Below are positions 45,558 to 54,694 of a DNA stretch of 64,000 nt, piece by piece. Source of the stretch: Bacteroidaceae bacterium (GTDB lineage Bacteria > Bacteroidota > Bacteroidia > Bacteroidales > Bacteroidaceae); assembly GCA_017469925.1 (NCBI GenBank), contig JAFUFK010000016.1:310001-374000 (forward strand), given 5' to 3'. The notes beneath the pieces were generated by a model. That model had not been told where the DNA came from and did not search any database. It saw only the letters and a list, made by a program, of their open reading frames with translations. Within the stretch, counting starts at the first letter, position 1. Every line of letters starts with the position of its first letter. The position numbers and the translations under genes are program-made.

Positions 45558-46994
45558 ATGGAAAGAAGAGAACAAGACGACAGCTACCGCCACGTACTGA
45601 AGTACACAGGGGTGTTTGGTGGTGTGCAAGGCCTGAAGATAATTGTGGCCCTTGTGCGCAACAAACTGACGGCTAAGTTGTTGGGAGAAGCTGGCATGGG
45701 ACTCAACAAGCGCTTCCTCAACATCTCGGAAGTGCTGAATTCCTGGACTAACTTCGGAATCTCGTTCTATGCCGTACAACGTATCTCTGAACTTTATGAG
45801 GAAGGCACCGACGACGACCTGCGTCGCTTCGTCCGTGTCATCCGTACGTGGAGTGTCTGGTCGGCCCTGTTGGGTGCGGGCCTGTGCTTTCTGTTAGCCT
45901 CGTGGCTCAACAACTATTATATGCCTGGCGAGATACATACGCTGGAGATAATGCTTCTCTCCTTGTTTGTGGCCTCAATGCCCATCGAGGCGGTGGAGTG
46001 TTCGATACTAAAGGGCCTGCGCCAGTTGCGTACGGTGGCTTTCATCGAGGTGCTGGCAGCCCTTTCGACTTTCCTTTTCACCATACCCGTCTATTTCCTG
46101 TTCGGTTTGCGAGGTATCGTACTTTCGCTCGTTTTGTGTGGATGGGCAGTGGCACTCATCCACCTCTATTTCTCCGTGCGCATCTATCGTTACCACATCA
46201 GCCTCCTTTCGTCCAGCGTCATTCGCGAAGGCTGGCCCTTGATTCGCATCGGTATCCCCTACGTATTGGCTGGTGTAGCTGGTTCGATGGCCGGTGGTGA
46301 GGTGTTCCGTTCGTTGGGCGACGATGCCACTGTGGGACTTTATAGTGTGGGCTACGGCCTGATGGTTACCTATGCCAGCATGGTATTCAAGGCCGTCGAT
46401 GCCGACTTCTTCCCTCGTATTTCGAGTATCAACCACGACACCCTTCGGCTCAATCACGCCATCAACCAACAGATTGACGTCTGTGTTCTGCTGATGGCGC
46501 CAATTCTCATCGTCTTTGCACTCTTCATGCCGTTGGTCATCCGTGTGCTCTACACCTCTAACTTCCTACCTGCGGTCCCGATGGCCATCTGCGCCGTTTT
46601 CTACATGTTCTTCAAGGCCGTTACGACGCCCATTGCCTACACATCACTGGCCAAGGGTGACTCGTGGCTCTACCTCATCATGGAGTGTGTCTACGACGTA
46701 GCCTTCGTGCTCCTGCTTCGCTATGGCTTCGACCGTTGGGGGCTGACGGGAGCCGGAGTGGCCCTGTCGGCAGCCTCCTTCTTCGACCTGCTGCTCATCA
46801 CCAGCGTCTATGGACTTTACTACAAAACCCGAGTACGCGCGGCTACGCTCCGTCTTATCCTTCCGCAAGGTTTATTGCTGGCCGTCGTGGTGGGCGTATG
46901 CCTATTTGCGAGTCCCCTGTGGAAGTACCCTGTGGGCGCGCTCTGCCTCCTCTTGTCGGGACTTATTTCTTGGCTGAAAATTGGTAAACGATGA
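45558..46994 (+). CDS. Oligosaccharide flippase, Wzx/MATE-like
   Basis: A 478-residue polytopic membrane protein with about 12-14 hydrophobic helices, fitting the polysaccharide flippase group of the MOP superfamily that moves lipid-linked sugars across the inner membrane. The cytoplasmic start is charged (MERREQDDSYRHVLKY), followed by VFGGVQGLKIIVALVRNKL, a typical first helix. Start ATG 45558 lies 8 bp behind TAATTTTGC (45541-45549). The GT2 gene overlaps its end by 4 bp, so the pair probably builds and exports a surface glycan. Confidence 0.9.
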   Translation: MERREQDDSYRHVLKYTGVFGGVQGLKIIVALVRNKLTAKLLGEAGMGLNKRFLNISEVLNSWTNFGISFYAVQRISELYEEGTDDDLRRFVRVIRTWSVWSALLGAGLCFLLASWLNNYYMPGEIHTLEIMLLSLFVASMPIEAVECSILKGLRQLRTVAFIEVLAALSTFLFTIPVYFLFGLRGIVLSLVLCGWAVALIHLYFSVRIYRYHISLLSSSVIREGWPLIRIGIPYVLAGVAGSMAGGEVFRSLGDDATVGLYSVGYGLMVTYASMVFKAVDADFFPRISSINHDTLRLNHAINQQIDVCVLLMAPILIVFALFMPLVIRVLYTSNFLPAVPMAICAVFYMFFKAVTTPIAYTSLAKGDSWLYLIMECVYDVAFVLLLRYGFDRWGLTGAGVALSAASFFDLLLITSVYGLYYKTRVRAATLRLILPQGLLLAVVVGVCLFASPLWKYPVGALCLLLSGLISWLKIGKR

Positions 46995-47980
46995 CTGCCG
47001 AACATCCCCTTGTCTCCGTCTTGATGGCTGTCTATAACGCTGAGGCTTGGCTTGACCAGGCGCTCGACTCTGTGCTCGACCACCAGACGATGCGCGAGGT
47101 AGAGGTGCTGGCTGTTGACGACGCCTCTACCGATGGCTCGTGGCCCATCCTGCAACGCCGTCGTGAGGCTGACCCGCGCCTGCGCATCTTCCGTCAGGAG
47201 ATGAACCAGGGACAAGCCGTAGCCCGCAATCGTGCCCTCAAGGAGGCTCGTGGGGAGTACGTCATGATGCTCGATGCCGACGACTGGCTCTCAGGCGATG
47301 CCCTTCGGGAGGCTGTGGAGGTTTTTCGGAAATATCCCCAGACGGATAGCGTATTTTTTCGTCTAATACTGCATTGGCAAGAAGATGGAAGAGAAGAAGA
47401 TTATTCTCCTTCTCATGTGACAGGTCAGAAATTCGACGTAAGAGTCCAATACCCTGCGGTGCTTACTGGCATTGAAGCTTTGCGGTTATCGGTTGAGTGG
47501 AAACTTCATGGTTACTATCTTGTGCGCCGCGAGCTCCATCAACATTACCCCTACGACGATTCCTTGCCCCTCTATAGCGACGACAATACCACCCATCTCC
47601 ACTACCTCCATAGCCGCGAAGTGCGACCCTGCGCGGGTATCTATTATTGGCGTCAGCACGCACGGAGTTCAACGACAGCTCTTTCGCCTCGTCGTTTCCT
47701 CTTGATGGAGTCGAACCTTGTCTTGCGCAATCGCCTCAGGCAGGAAGGCGTCCCCCGGGACATCCTTGAGCGTTACGAACGCCATCGCTGGCATAACTAT
47801 CTGGGTCAACTTTGGCTCTACTTCGACTCACGCGGGCAATTGGATAAGGAAACACGCACGCGCTTGTGCGAAACGTTCCGTCGTATCTACCATACATTCC
47901 CTCGTCGCCTGCCCTTTGGACTTTTTCGGGCAGGGCAGTGGCTTCGTTGGGTGCGTCGCCGGCTAATGGCGAAGTGGTAA
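46991..47980 (+). CDS. Glycosyltransferase family 2
   Basis: A 329-residue GT-A enzyme. The opening PLVSVLMAVYNAEAWLDQALDSVL and VLAVDDASTDGSW bind the nucleotide sugar, and MMLDADDWLSG holds the DxD-type metal site. The C-terminal third is basic with a short hydrophobic stretch that may touch the membrane. It is translationally coupled to the flippase (ATGA overlap). The bases 47330-47520 are more AT-rich than the flanks, perhaps from recombination in a surface-glycan gene. Confidence 0.92.
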   Translation: MTAEHPLVSVLMAVYNAEAWLDQALDSVLDHQTMREVEVLAVDDASTDGSWPILQRRREADPRLRIFRQEMNQGQAVARNRALKEARGEYVMMLDADDWLSGDALREAVEVFRKYPQTDSVFFRLILHWQEDGREEDYSPSHVTGQKFDVRVQYPAVLTGIEALRLSVEWKLHGYYLVRRELHQHYPYDDSLPLYSDDNTTHLHYLHSREVRPCAGIYYWRQHARSSTTALSPRRFLLMESNLVLRNRLRQEGVPRDILERYERHRWHNYLGQLWLYFDSRGQLDKETRTRLCETFRRIYHTFPRRLPFGLFRAGQWLRWVRRRLMAKW

Positions 47981-47996
47981 TTTTGTACGGAAGAAT

Positions 47997-48028
47997 TTTG
48001 TCGAATCCTCGTTTTTCCTTAAATTTGC
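47997..48028 (+). promoter_or_regulatory. Promoter of aspS
   Basis: TTTG at 47997-48000, 19 bp, then TAAATTTGC at 48020-48028. The aspS ATG lies 41 bp further on. The leader contains CATAATTCATGACTCGTAATTCAT split by short spacers, another of the AT-rich repeat strings. Confidence 0.7.
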
Positions 48029-48069
48029 AACTCATAATTCATGACTCGTAATTCATAACCTTAATAAAT

Positions 48070-49827
48070 ATGTTTAGAACAAAGACCTGTGGCGAGCTGC
48101 GGCTGGCCAATGTGGGAGAGACGGTAACACTAAGTGGATGGGTGCAGCGCACCCGAAAGATGGGCGGCATGACCTTTGCCGACCTGCGCGACCGCTATGG
48201 CATCACACAGTTGGTGTTCGACGAATCGAAGGACAGCGTCCTCTGTGAGCGTGCCAACCGTATGGGCCGTGAGTGGGTCATCCAGGTTATTGGCGAGGTA
48301 AGCGAGCGCCAGTCGAAGAACAAGAACCTGCCTACGGGCGACGTAGAAATCATCGTGCGCGAACTGAACGTGCTGAACGAGGCACAGACGCCTCCCTTCA
48401 CCATCGAGGAACAGTCCGACGGCGGCGACGACCTGCGTATGAAGTATCGCTATCTGGACCTTCGTCGTCCCAACGTACGCAAGAATCTGGAACTGCGCCA
48501 TAAGTTTGCCTTCGAGGTGCGTCGCTATCTCGACGAGCAGGGCTTCATGGAGATAGAGACCCCCGTCTTGGTGAACTCCACGCCGGAGGGCGCCCGCGAC
48601 TTCGTAGTGCCCTCCCGAATGAATCCCGGTCAGTTCTACGCTCTGCCGCAGAGCCCACAGACGCTGAAGCAGCTCCTGATGGTGGCAGGTATGGATCGCT
48701 ACTTCCAGATTGTTAAGTGCTTCCGCGACGAAGACCTCCGTGCCGACCGTCAGCCGGAGTTTACGCAGATAGACTGCGAGATGTCGTTCGTTGAACAGGA
48801 GGACATCCTCCAGACCTTCGAGGGCATGAGCCGCCACCTGTTCAAGACCATCCTGGGCATCAACATTCCCACCCTGCCGCGCATGACCTGGGCCGACGCC
48901 ATGAAGTATTACGGAAGTGACAAGCCCGACACACGCTTCGACATGAAGTTCGTCGAACTTATGGACGTGCTGAAGGGCACGGGTGAATTCTCCGTCTTCA
49001 ATGAAGCCGAGTACATCGGCGGCATCTGCTGTGAGGGTCAGGCTGTCTATACCCGTAAGCAGCTCGACCAGCTGACGGACTTCGTGCGCCGTCCGCAAAT
49101 CGGTGCCAAGGGCCTTGTATATGCCCGGGTCGGTGAGGACGGAAGCGTGAAGTCCAGCGTCGATAAGTTCTACTCGCCGGAAGTGCTGGAGAACCTGAAA
49201 AAGGCCATGAATGCCAAGCCCGGCGACCTTATCCTCATCATCAGTGGTCCAGACACGCTGAAGGCTCGCAAGCAACTCTGCGAACTTCGCTTGGAGATGG
49301 GCTCGCGCATGGGCCTGCGTCCCAAGGACAAGTTCTCCTGCCTATGGGTCATCGACTTCCCCATGTACGAGTGGAGCGACGAGGAACAGCGTCTCATGGC
49401 CATGCACCATCCCTTCACCTCGCCGAAGCCCGAGGACATACCCCTCCTCGACACCGACCCGGCAAGCGTGCGCGCCAATGCCTATGATATGGTCATCAAC
49501 GGCGTAGAGGTCGGCGGCGGCAGCATCCGTATCCACGACGCCAAGCTCCAGCAGAAGATATTCGAAATCCTCGGCTTCACGCCCGAACAGGCCCAGCAGA
49601 AGTTTGGCTTCCTGATGAATGCCTTCAAGTACGGTGCGCCCCCTCACGGAGGACTTGCCTACGGCCTCGACCGCTTCGTCAGCCTCTTTGCCGGTCTCGA
49701 CTCCATCCGAGACTGCATCGCCTTCCCGAAGAACAATAGCGGGCGCGACGTCATGCTCGATGCCCCTGGCGTGATTGACCAGATTCAGCTCGACGAACTG
49801 CAGCTTCAAATAAACTTGAAGAACTAA
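48070..49827 (+). CDS. aspS: Aspartyl-tRNA synthetase
   Basis: A 585-residue class II synthetase charging tRNA-Asp. The N-terminal OB fold ([23 protein letters not shown] in two strands) binds the anticodon. Motif 2 is [18 protein letters not shown] and motif 3 lies in [19 protein letters not shown] insertion is present between motifs 2 and 3. Length is normal for bacteria. A hairpin terminator follows; the flanking rlmD is convergent. Confidence 0.97.
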   Translation: MFRTKTCGELRLANVGETVTLSGWVQRTRKMGGMTFADLRDRYGITQLVFDESKDSVLCERANRMGREWVIQVIGEVSERQSKNKNLPTGDVEIIVRELNVLNEAQTPPFTIEEQSDGGDDLRMKYRYLDLRRPNVRKNLELRHKFAFEVRRYLDEQGFMEIETPVLVNSTPEGARDFVVPSRMNPGQFYALPQSPQTLKQLLMVAGMDRYFQIVKCFRDEDLRADRQPEFTQIDCEMSFVEQEDILQTFEGMSRHLFKTILGINIPTLPRMTWADAMKYYGSDKPDTRFDMKFVELMDVLKGTGEFSVFNEAEYIGGICCEGQAVYTRKQLDQLTDFVRRPQIGAKGLVYARVGEDGSVKSSVDKFYSPEVLENLKKAMNAKPGDLILIISGPDTLKARKQLCELRLEMGSRMGLRPKDKFSCLWVIDFPMYEWSDEEQRLMAMHHPFTSPKPEDIPLLDTDPASVRANAYDMVINGVEVGGGSIRIHDAKLQQKIFEILGFTPEQAQQKFGFLMNAFKYGAPPHGGLAYGLDRFVSLFAGLDSIRDCIAFPKNNSGRDVMLDAPGVIDQIQLDELQLQINLKN

Positions 49828-49849
49828 TGACAGGAGGCAAAGGAAGAAG

Positions 49850-49880
49850 AAAGACGGCTAAAACCCTTAGCCGTCTTTTC
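49850..49880. terminator. Terminator between aspS and rlmD
   Basis: Arms AAAGACGGCTA (49850-49860) and TAGCCGTCTTT (49868-49878), 7-nt loop, followed by T-rich sequence. It lies between convergent genes and can work in both directions. Confidence 0.85.
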
Positions 49881-49887
49881 TTTTACC

Positions 49888-51390
49888 TTAGCCCTTAACC
49901 CTTCGTTGGAGCTGAACCACGTTTTCGACGTGTTGCGTGTGGGGGAACATATCGACGGGTTGAACCCGTACGACCTGATATGCTTCATCCATGAGGGCCA
50001 GGTCGCGAGCCTGAGTGGCAGGGTTGCACGAGACATAGACGATGCGCTCCGGTGCCGAACGCAGGATGGTCTCTACCACGTCGGGATGCATGCCGGCGCG
50101 GGGCGGGTCGGTGATGATGATGTCGGGGCGACCGTGCTCTTGGATGAAGTCGTCCGTAAGTATGTCCTTCATGTCTCCGGCATAGAAGAGTGTGTTTCTG
50201 ATGCCGTTCAGTTCCGAATTTACTTTCGCATCCTCTATGGCCTCTGGCACGTATTCTATGCCAATGACCTGACGCGCCTCGCGCGCTACGAAGTTAGCAA
50301 TCGTGCCCGTGCCCGTATAAAGGTCGTAGATGAGGGGACCCTCCTCCATACCTTCCCCCATAATGGGGGAGGCTTCTCTGAGCGCAAAATCCCTCACGAC
50401 CTTATATAGTTCGTGAGCCTGCTCGGTATTTGTCTGGTAGAACGACTTCGGACCAACCTTGAAGCGCAGGTCCTCCATCAGTTCGTAGATGTAGGGCGTG
50501 CCGCAGTAGCACTTGACGTCCAGGTCGCCAAACGTGTCGTTGCATTTAGGGTTATAGACGTACATCAGGCTGGATATCTGGGGGAATCGCATGTGCATCG
50601 ACTCCAGCAGGCGCATGGCCTCTGCCTTGTCGAACAGGCTTTCCGTCCGGCTCTCCTCTTCGGCAGCCTCCTTGCTGGCCTCGACGCGTGCCCGCGGGCC
50701 GAATTGTACGGTCACCATCCACTCGCCGGAAAGTGAGTTCCTTATGATCAGGCCGCGCAGCAGACCCTCCTGAGCCCTGAGGTCGTAGAAGGTGAGCCCC
50801 TGGTCGAGGGCATACTGGTAGAGCCAGTTGCGGATGTCGTTGTTCAGGCCCGCCATCAGGGCGCAGTCGCTTATGGGCAGCACCTTGTCGAAGGCCCCGC
50901 TGATGTGGAAGCCGATACCAGGTTCGAAGGGTACGCCCTCGCGCATCTGCTCCCAGGTGAGCCACTGCTTGTTCGAGCATCCAAAGTCCAGTTTGTTCCT
51001 GTACTCGCGTGTCTTGCGGCTACCCAGTATGGGTTGGCAGGGGGGCAGTTCGACCTTGCCGATGCGCTCCAGGGCATCTACGACCTGTTTCTGCTTCCAT
51101 CGGAGTTGCTCCTGGTAGGGCAGCATCTGCCACTTACAGCCGCCGCACGTGCCGAAGTGCCGGCAGAAGGGCTCCGTGCGCCGTTCGCTCCGTTTGTGGA
51201 ACTTGACAGCCTCGGCCTCGGCGTAGTGGTGCTTCCGCTTCGTCAGTTTCAGGTCAACCACGTCGCCCGGCACCACCCAAGGCACGAATACCACCATGTC
51301 ATCGACCCTGGCCAGGGCCCGGCCCTCGGCCGCCACGTCCGTTATCTCTATCTGCTCCAGTATTGGGAGTTCCTTACGCTTTCTGCTCAT
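49888..51390 (-). CDS. rlmD: 23S rRNA (uracil-C5)-methyltransferase, RlmD-like
   Basis: A 500-residue class I SAM methyltransferase of the RlmD/RumA group, which makes 5-methyluridine in 23S rRNA. It has an N-terminal TRAM domain (EITDVAAEGRALAR), a likely Fe-S cluster site CRHFGTCGGCKW with a later Cys in ISDCALM, the SAM motif DLYTGTGTIANFV, DPPRAGMHPDVV, and the catalytic Cys in YVSCNPATQARDL. An extra stretch ASPIMGEGMEEG just before the SAM motif is encoded by a palindromic micro-repeat (50351-50372) and looks like an insertion. Confidence 0.92.
   Translation of the reverse strand: MSRKRKELPILEQIEITDVAAEGRALARVDDMVVFVPWVVPGDVVDLKLTKRKHHYAEAEAVKFHKRSERRTEPFCRHFGTCGGCKWQMLPYQEQLRWKQKQVVDALERIGKVELPPCQPILGSRKTREYRNKLDFGCSNKQWLTWEQMREGVPFEPGIGFHISGAFDKVLPISDCALMAGLNNDIRNWLYQYALDQGLTFYDLRAQEGLLRGLIIRNSLSGEWMVTVQFGPRARVEASKEAAEEESRTESLFDKAEAMRLLESMHMRFPQISSLMYVYNPKCNDTFGDLDVKCYCGTPYIYELMEDLRFKVGPKSFYQTNTEQAHELYKVVRDFALREASPIMGEGMEEGPLIYDLYTGTGTIANFVAREARQVIGIEYVPEAIEDAKVNSELNGIRNTLFYAGDMKDILTDDFIQEHGRPDIIITDPPRAGMHPDVVETILRSAPERIVYVSCNPATQARDLALMDEAYQVVRVQPVDMFPHTQHVENVVQLQRRVKG
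50351..50372. repeat. Palindromic micro-repeat (family II) inside rlmD
   Basis: CCTTCCCCCATAATGGGGG is nearly self-complementary. It encodes SPIMGEGME in a loop of the methyltransferase. Two related copies lie in the kinase gene at 62779 and 62830. Confidence 0.65.
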
Positions 51391-51470
51391 GTCTGTCAGT
51401 TTTTCGCTGCAAAGATACGAATAAAAGTTTAATCGTTTAATCGTTTAACCGTTTATTTTCTCGGCCCTCT

Positions 51471-51615
51471 TATCGTTCGGCCGCGGTCGAACGATGATTC
51501 GTCCGCGGTGGAACGTTCGTTCGTCCACGGCCGAACGACGAGAACCTTTCGTCGTTCGATGCCGATGGAATGTTCGTTCAATGCGCATCGAACGAACGAC
51601 CGATGCGCATTGAAC
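51471..51615. repeat. 22-bp lattice array C
   Basis: Palindromes of the form GTTCGNCCRCGGNSGAAC are centred at 51483.5, 51505.5 and 51527.5, exactly 22 bp apart. A second set of the form GTTCRATGCGCATCGAAC is centred at 51562.5, 51584.5 and 51606.5, again 22 bp apart but shifted relative to the first set. Between them lies a 10-bp stem hairpin (51532-51558). The array is in the 341-bp gap between divergent rlmD and ppdK. No CTTAG head row is visible here. Confidence 0.75.
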
Positions 51616-51656
51616 GATGGGATTTTCTCTTGTCAATACTATTTTGGGGCTTATAA

Positions 51657-51689
51657 TTTGGTATTTCACGCTATTTTCATTATCTTTGC
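51657..51689 (+). promoter_or_regulatory. Promoter of ppdK
   Basis: TTTG at 51657-51660, 20 bp, then TATCTTTGC at 51681-51689. The ATG is at 51732. It lies directly downstream of array C. Confidence 0.75.
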
Positions 51690-51731
51690 AAGCACTGATA
51701 ATATTCACTAATTATTAATAAGACAAACAAC

Positions 51732-54452
51732 ATGAGTCAAAAGAGAGTTTACACCTTCGGCAACGGACAGGCCGAGGGTAATGCCCAGATGCGTGAACAA
51801 CTGGGCGGCAAGGGTGCCAACCTGGCTGAAATGAACCACATTGGCGTGCCCGTTCCTCCTGGTTTCACCATCACCACCGATGTCTGCAACGAGTACTACG
51901 AGGTTGGTCAGGAGAAGATTATGGAACTGCTGAACGACGACGTTATGGCCGCCGTACGGCATATCGAGACCCTGATGAACTGCAAGTTCGGCGACCAGGA
52001 GAATCCCCTGCTCGTCAGCGTTCGCTCGGGTGCCCGCGCTTCGATGCCCGGTATGATGGACACCATCCTGAACCTGGGTCTGAACGACGAGGTGGCCGAG
52101 GGTATGGTCCGCAAGACCCAGAATCCTCACTTCGTATATGACAGCTACCGCCGCTTCGTACAGATGTACGGCGATGTGGTGCTGGAGATGAAGCCCGTGA
52201 ACAAGACCGACATCGACCCGTTCGAGGAAATCATCGAGCAGGTGAAGGCCATCCGTGGCGTGAAACTCGACAAGGACCTCTCGGTAGAAGAACTGAAGGA
52301 ACTGGTCGTTCGCTTCAAGAAGGCCATCAAGGAGCGTACAGGCAAGGACTTCCCCAACGACCCCGTAGAACAACTCTGGGGCGCCATCTGCGCCGTATTC
52401 CGTTCGTGGATGAACGAGCGCGCCATCCTCTATCGTAAGATGGAAGGCATACCCGACGAGTGGGGTACCGCCGTCAGCGTCATGGCCATGGTATTCGGTA
52501 ATATGGGCGACACCTCGGCTACGGGCGTATGCTTCAGCCGCGACGCTGCCAACGGCGAGAACCTCTTCAACGGCGAGTACCTGGTAAATGCCCAGGGCGA
52601 GGACGTTGTGGCTGGTATCCGCACCCCGCAGCAGATTACCAAGATTGGCAGCCAGCGCTGGGCTGAGCGTGCCGGCATCTCGGAGGAGGAGCGCGTAGCC
52701 AAGTACCCCTCGATGGAGGAGGCTATGCCCGAGATTTATGCTCAACTCGATGCCCTTCAGGACAAACTGGAGAAGCACTATCGCGACATGCAGGACATGG
52801 AGTTCACCGTACAGGAGGGCAAGCTGTGGTTCCTCCAGACCCGTAACGGTAAGCGCACGGGCGCTGCCATGGTGAAGATTGCCATCGACCTCCTGCACGA
52901 GGGCATGATTGACGAGAAGACCGCCATCCTGCGCTGCGAGCCCCAGAAACTCGACGAACTGCTTCACCCCGTATTCGACAAGAAGGCCCTCACGCAGGCT
53001 AAGGTCATTGCCCAGGGTCTGCCCGCCAGCCCCGGTGCCGGTTGTGGCCAGATTGTCTTCCACGCTGATGACGCTCAGGCATGGCACGCCGATGGTCACA
53101 AGGTTGTTCTCGTCCGCATCGAGACCAGCCCCGAAGACCTCGCCGGTATGTCTGCCGCAGAGGGCATCCTGACCGCTCGTGGCGGCATGACCAGTCACGC
53201 TGCCGTTGTGGCTCGTGGTATGGGTAAGTGCTGCGTATCGGGCGTGGGTAGCCTGAATGTGGACTACAAGGCCAAGACCGTTGAAATCGACGGCATCGTA
53301 TATAAGGAAGGCGACTACATCAGCATCAACGGTACGACCGGTCAGGTCTATGCCGGCGAAGTGCCTACGAAGGCTGCTGAACTTTCGGGCGACTTCAAGG
53401 AACTGATGGACCTCTGCGACAAATATACCAAACTGCAGGTTCGCACCAACGCCGACACGCCCCACGACGCTGAGGTGGCTCGCGCATTCGGTGCCAAGGG
53501 TATCGGCCTGACTCGTACCGAGCACATGTTCTTCGACGACCAGAAGATTATCGCCATGCGCCAGATGATTCTGGCTGACACGGCTGAAGGTCGTGAGAAG
53601 GCTCTGGCCAAGTTGCTGCCTTACCAGAAGGCCGACTTCAAGGGCATCCTGAAGGCTATGGACGGACTGCCCGTCAACATCCGCCTCTTGGATCCCCCTC
53701 TCCACGAGTTCGTACCCCACGACATCGCTGGTCAGGAGACCATGGCAAAGGAGATGGGCGTTGACCTCCAGACCATCCAGCGCCGCGTAGCCTCTCTGGC
53801 TGAGAACAACCCCATGCTGGGTCACCGCGGTTGCCGCTTGGGCATCACCTTCCCCGAAATCACTGCCATGCAGACGCGCGCCATCCTGAGCGCAGCATGT
53901 GAGTTGAAGAAGGAAGGCTTCGACCCGAAGCCCGAAATCATGGTGCCCCTGATTGGTATCCTCTACGAGCTGAAGCAGCAGAAGGCTATCATCCAGAAGG
54001 TGGCCAAGGAAGTCTTCGAGGAGTACGGCATCGAAGTAGAGTTCGAAATCGGTACGATGATTGAGATTCCGCGTGCTGCCCTGACCGCTGACCGCATTGC
54101 CACCGAGGCCGAGTACTTCTCGTTCGGTACCAACGACCTGACGCAGATGACCTTCGGTTACTCGCGCGACGACATCGCCTCCTTCCTGCCCGCATATCTG
54201 GAGAAGAAGATCCTGAAGGTTGACCCCTTCCAGGTTCTCGACCAGAACGGTGTCGGCAAGCTCGTGAAGTACGCCGTCGAGAAGGGTCGTCAGGTTCGTC
54301 CCAACCTGCGCACCGGTATCTGCGGTGAGCACGGCGGCGAGCCCACCAGCGTGAAGTTCTGCGCCAAGATTGGTCTGAACTACGCCTCCTGCTCGCCCTT
54401 CCGCGTGCCTATTGCACGCCTTGCTGCCGCGCAGGCTGCTGTGGAAGCATAA
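51732..54452 (+). CDS. ppdK: Pyruvate, phosphate dikinase
   Basis: A 906-residue enzyme interconverting pyruvate, ATP and phosphate with PEP, AMP and pyrophosphate, central to anaerobic sugar metabolism. The N-terminal ATP-grasp domain includes GGKGANLAEM and SVRSGARASMPGMMDT. The swivelling His is in GGMTSHAAVVARGMGK at about residue 489. The C-terminal PEP-binding barrel has GLTRTEHMFF and RTGICGEHGGEP. Length matches the family. The codon use is that of a highly expressed gene. A hairpin terminator follows. Confidence 0.97.
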   Translation: MSQKRVYTFGNGQAEGNAQMREQLGGKGANLAEMNHIGVPVPPGFTITTDVCNEYYEVGQEKIMELLNDDVMAAVRHIETLMNCKFGDQENPLLVSVRSGARASMPGMMDTILNLGLNDEVAEGMVRKTQNPHFVYDSYRRFVQMYGDVVLEMKPVNKTDIDPFEEIIEQVKAIRGVKLDKDLSVEELKELVVRFKKAIKERTGKDFPNDPVEQLWGAICAVFRSWMNERAILYRKMEGIPDEWGTAVSVMAMVFGNMGDTSATGVCFSRDAANGENLFNGEYLVNAQGEDVVAGIRTPQQITKIGSQRWAERAGISEEERVAKYPSMEEAMPEIYAQLDALQDKLEKHYRDMQDMEFTVQEGKLWFLQTRNGKRTGAAMVKIAIDLLHEGMIDEKTAILRCEPQKLDELLHPVFDKKALTQAKVIAQGLPASPGAGCGQIVFHADDAQAWHADGHKVVLVRIETSPEDLAGMSAAEGILTARGGMTSHAAVVARGMGKCCVSGVGSLNVDYKAKTVEIDGIVYKEGDYISINGTTGQVYAGEVPTKAAELSGDFKELMDLCDKYTKLQVRTNADTPHDAEVARAFGAKGIGLTRTEHMFFDDQKIIAMRQMILADTAEGREKALAKLLPYQKADFKGILKAMDGLPVNIRLLDPPLHEFVPHDIAGQETMAKEMGVDLQTIQRRVASLAENNPMLGHRGCRLGITFPEITAMQTRAILSAACELKKEGFDPKPEIMVPLIGILYELKQQKAIIQKVAKEVFEEYGIEVEFEIGTMIEIPRAALTADRIATEAEYFSFGTNDLTQMTFGYSRDDIASFLPAYLEKKILKVDPFQVLDQNGVGKLVKYAVEKGRQVRPNLRTGICGEHGGEPTSVKFCAKIGLNYASCSPFRVPIARLAAAQAAVEA

Positions 54453-54466
54453 GCCAACCGATAATC

Positions 54467-54500
54467 AAGGGGCCTGCCCAGTGACGGGTAGGCCCCTTTT
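54467..54500 (+). terminator. Terminator of ppdK
   Basis: Arms AAGGGGCCTGCCC and GGGTAGGCCCCTT with one mismatch and a 6-nt loop, followed by a T-run. Confidence 0.85.
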
Positions 54501-54511
54501 CTTTTAAGCCC

Positions 54512-54691
54512 ATGAACGAACTGCCCGAAGACCCCATGATGCTCTATTCGGCCGTGAACATGAAACTGCGCGACCGATACAACTCGCTGGACGAACTCTG
54601 TGCCGACCTCGGCATCGACCGCCGCGACCTCGAAAGCCGCCTCGCGGAGGTCGGCTTCGAATATAGTCCTAAACTCAATAAATTCTGGTAA
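54512..54691 (+). CDS. DUF4250 family small protein (59 aa)
   Basis: A 59-residue protein (MNELPEDPMMLYSAVNMKLR ...) with the DUF4250 pattern: DP-hydrophobic-LYS-VNMKLRD, a central helix YNSLDELCADLGID, and the end EYSPKLNKFW. The centre resembles a helix-turn-helix. Function unknown. It lies between the ppdK terminator and a GH43 gene that starts 3 bp after its stop, so it may be co-transcribed with that enzyme. Confidence 0.85.
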   Translation: MNELPEDPMMLYSAVNMKLRDRYNSLDELCADLGIDRRDLESRLAEVGFEYSPKLNKFW

Positions 54692-54694
54692 GCC

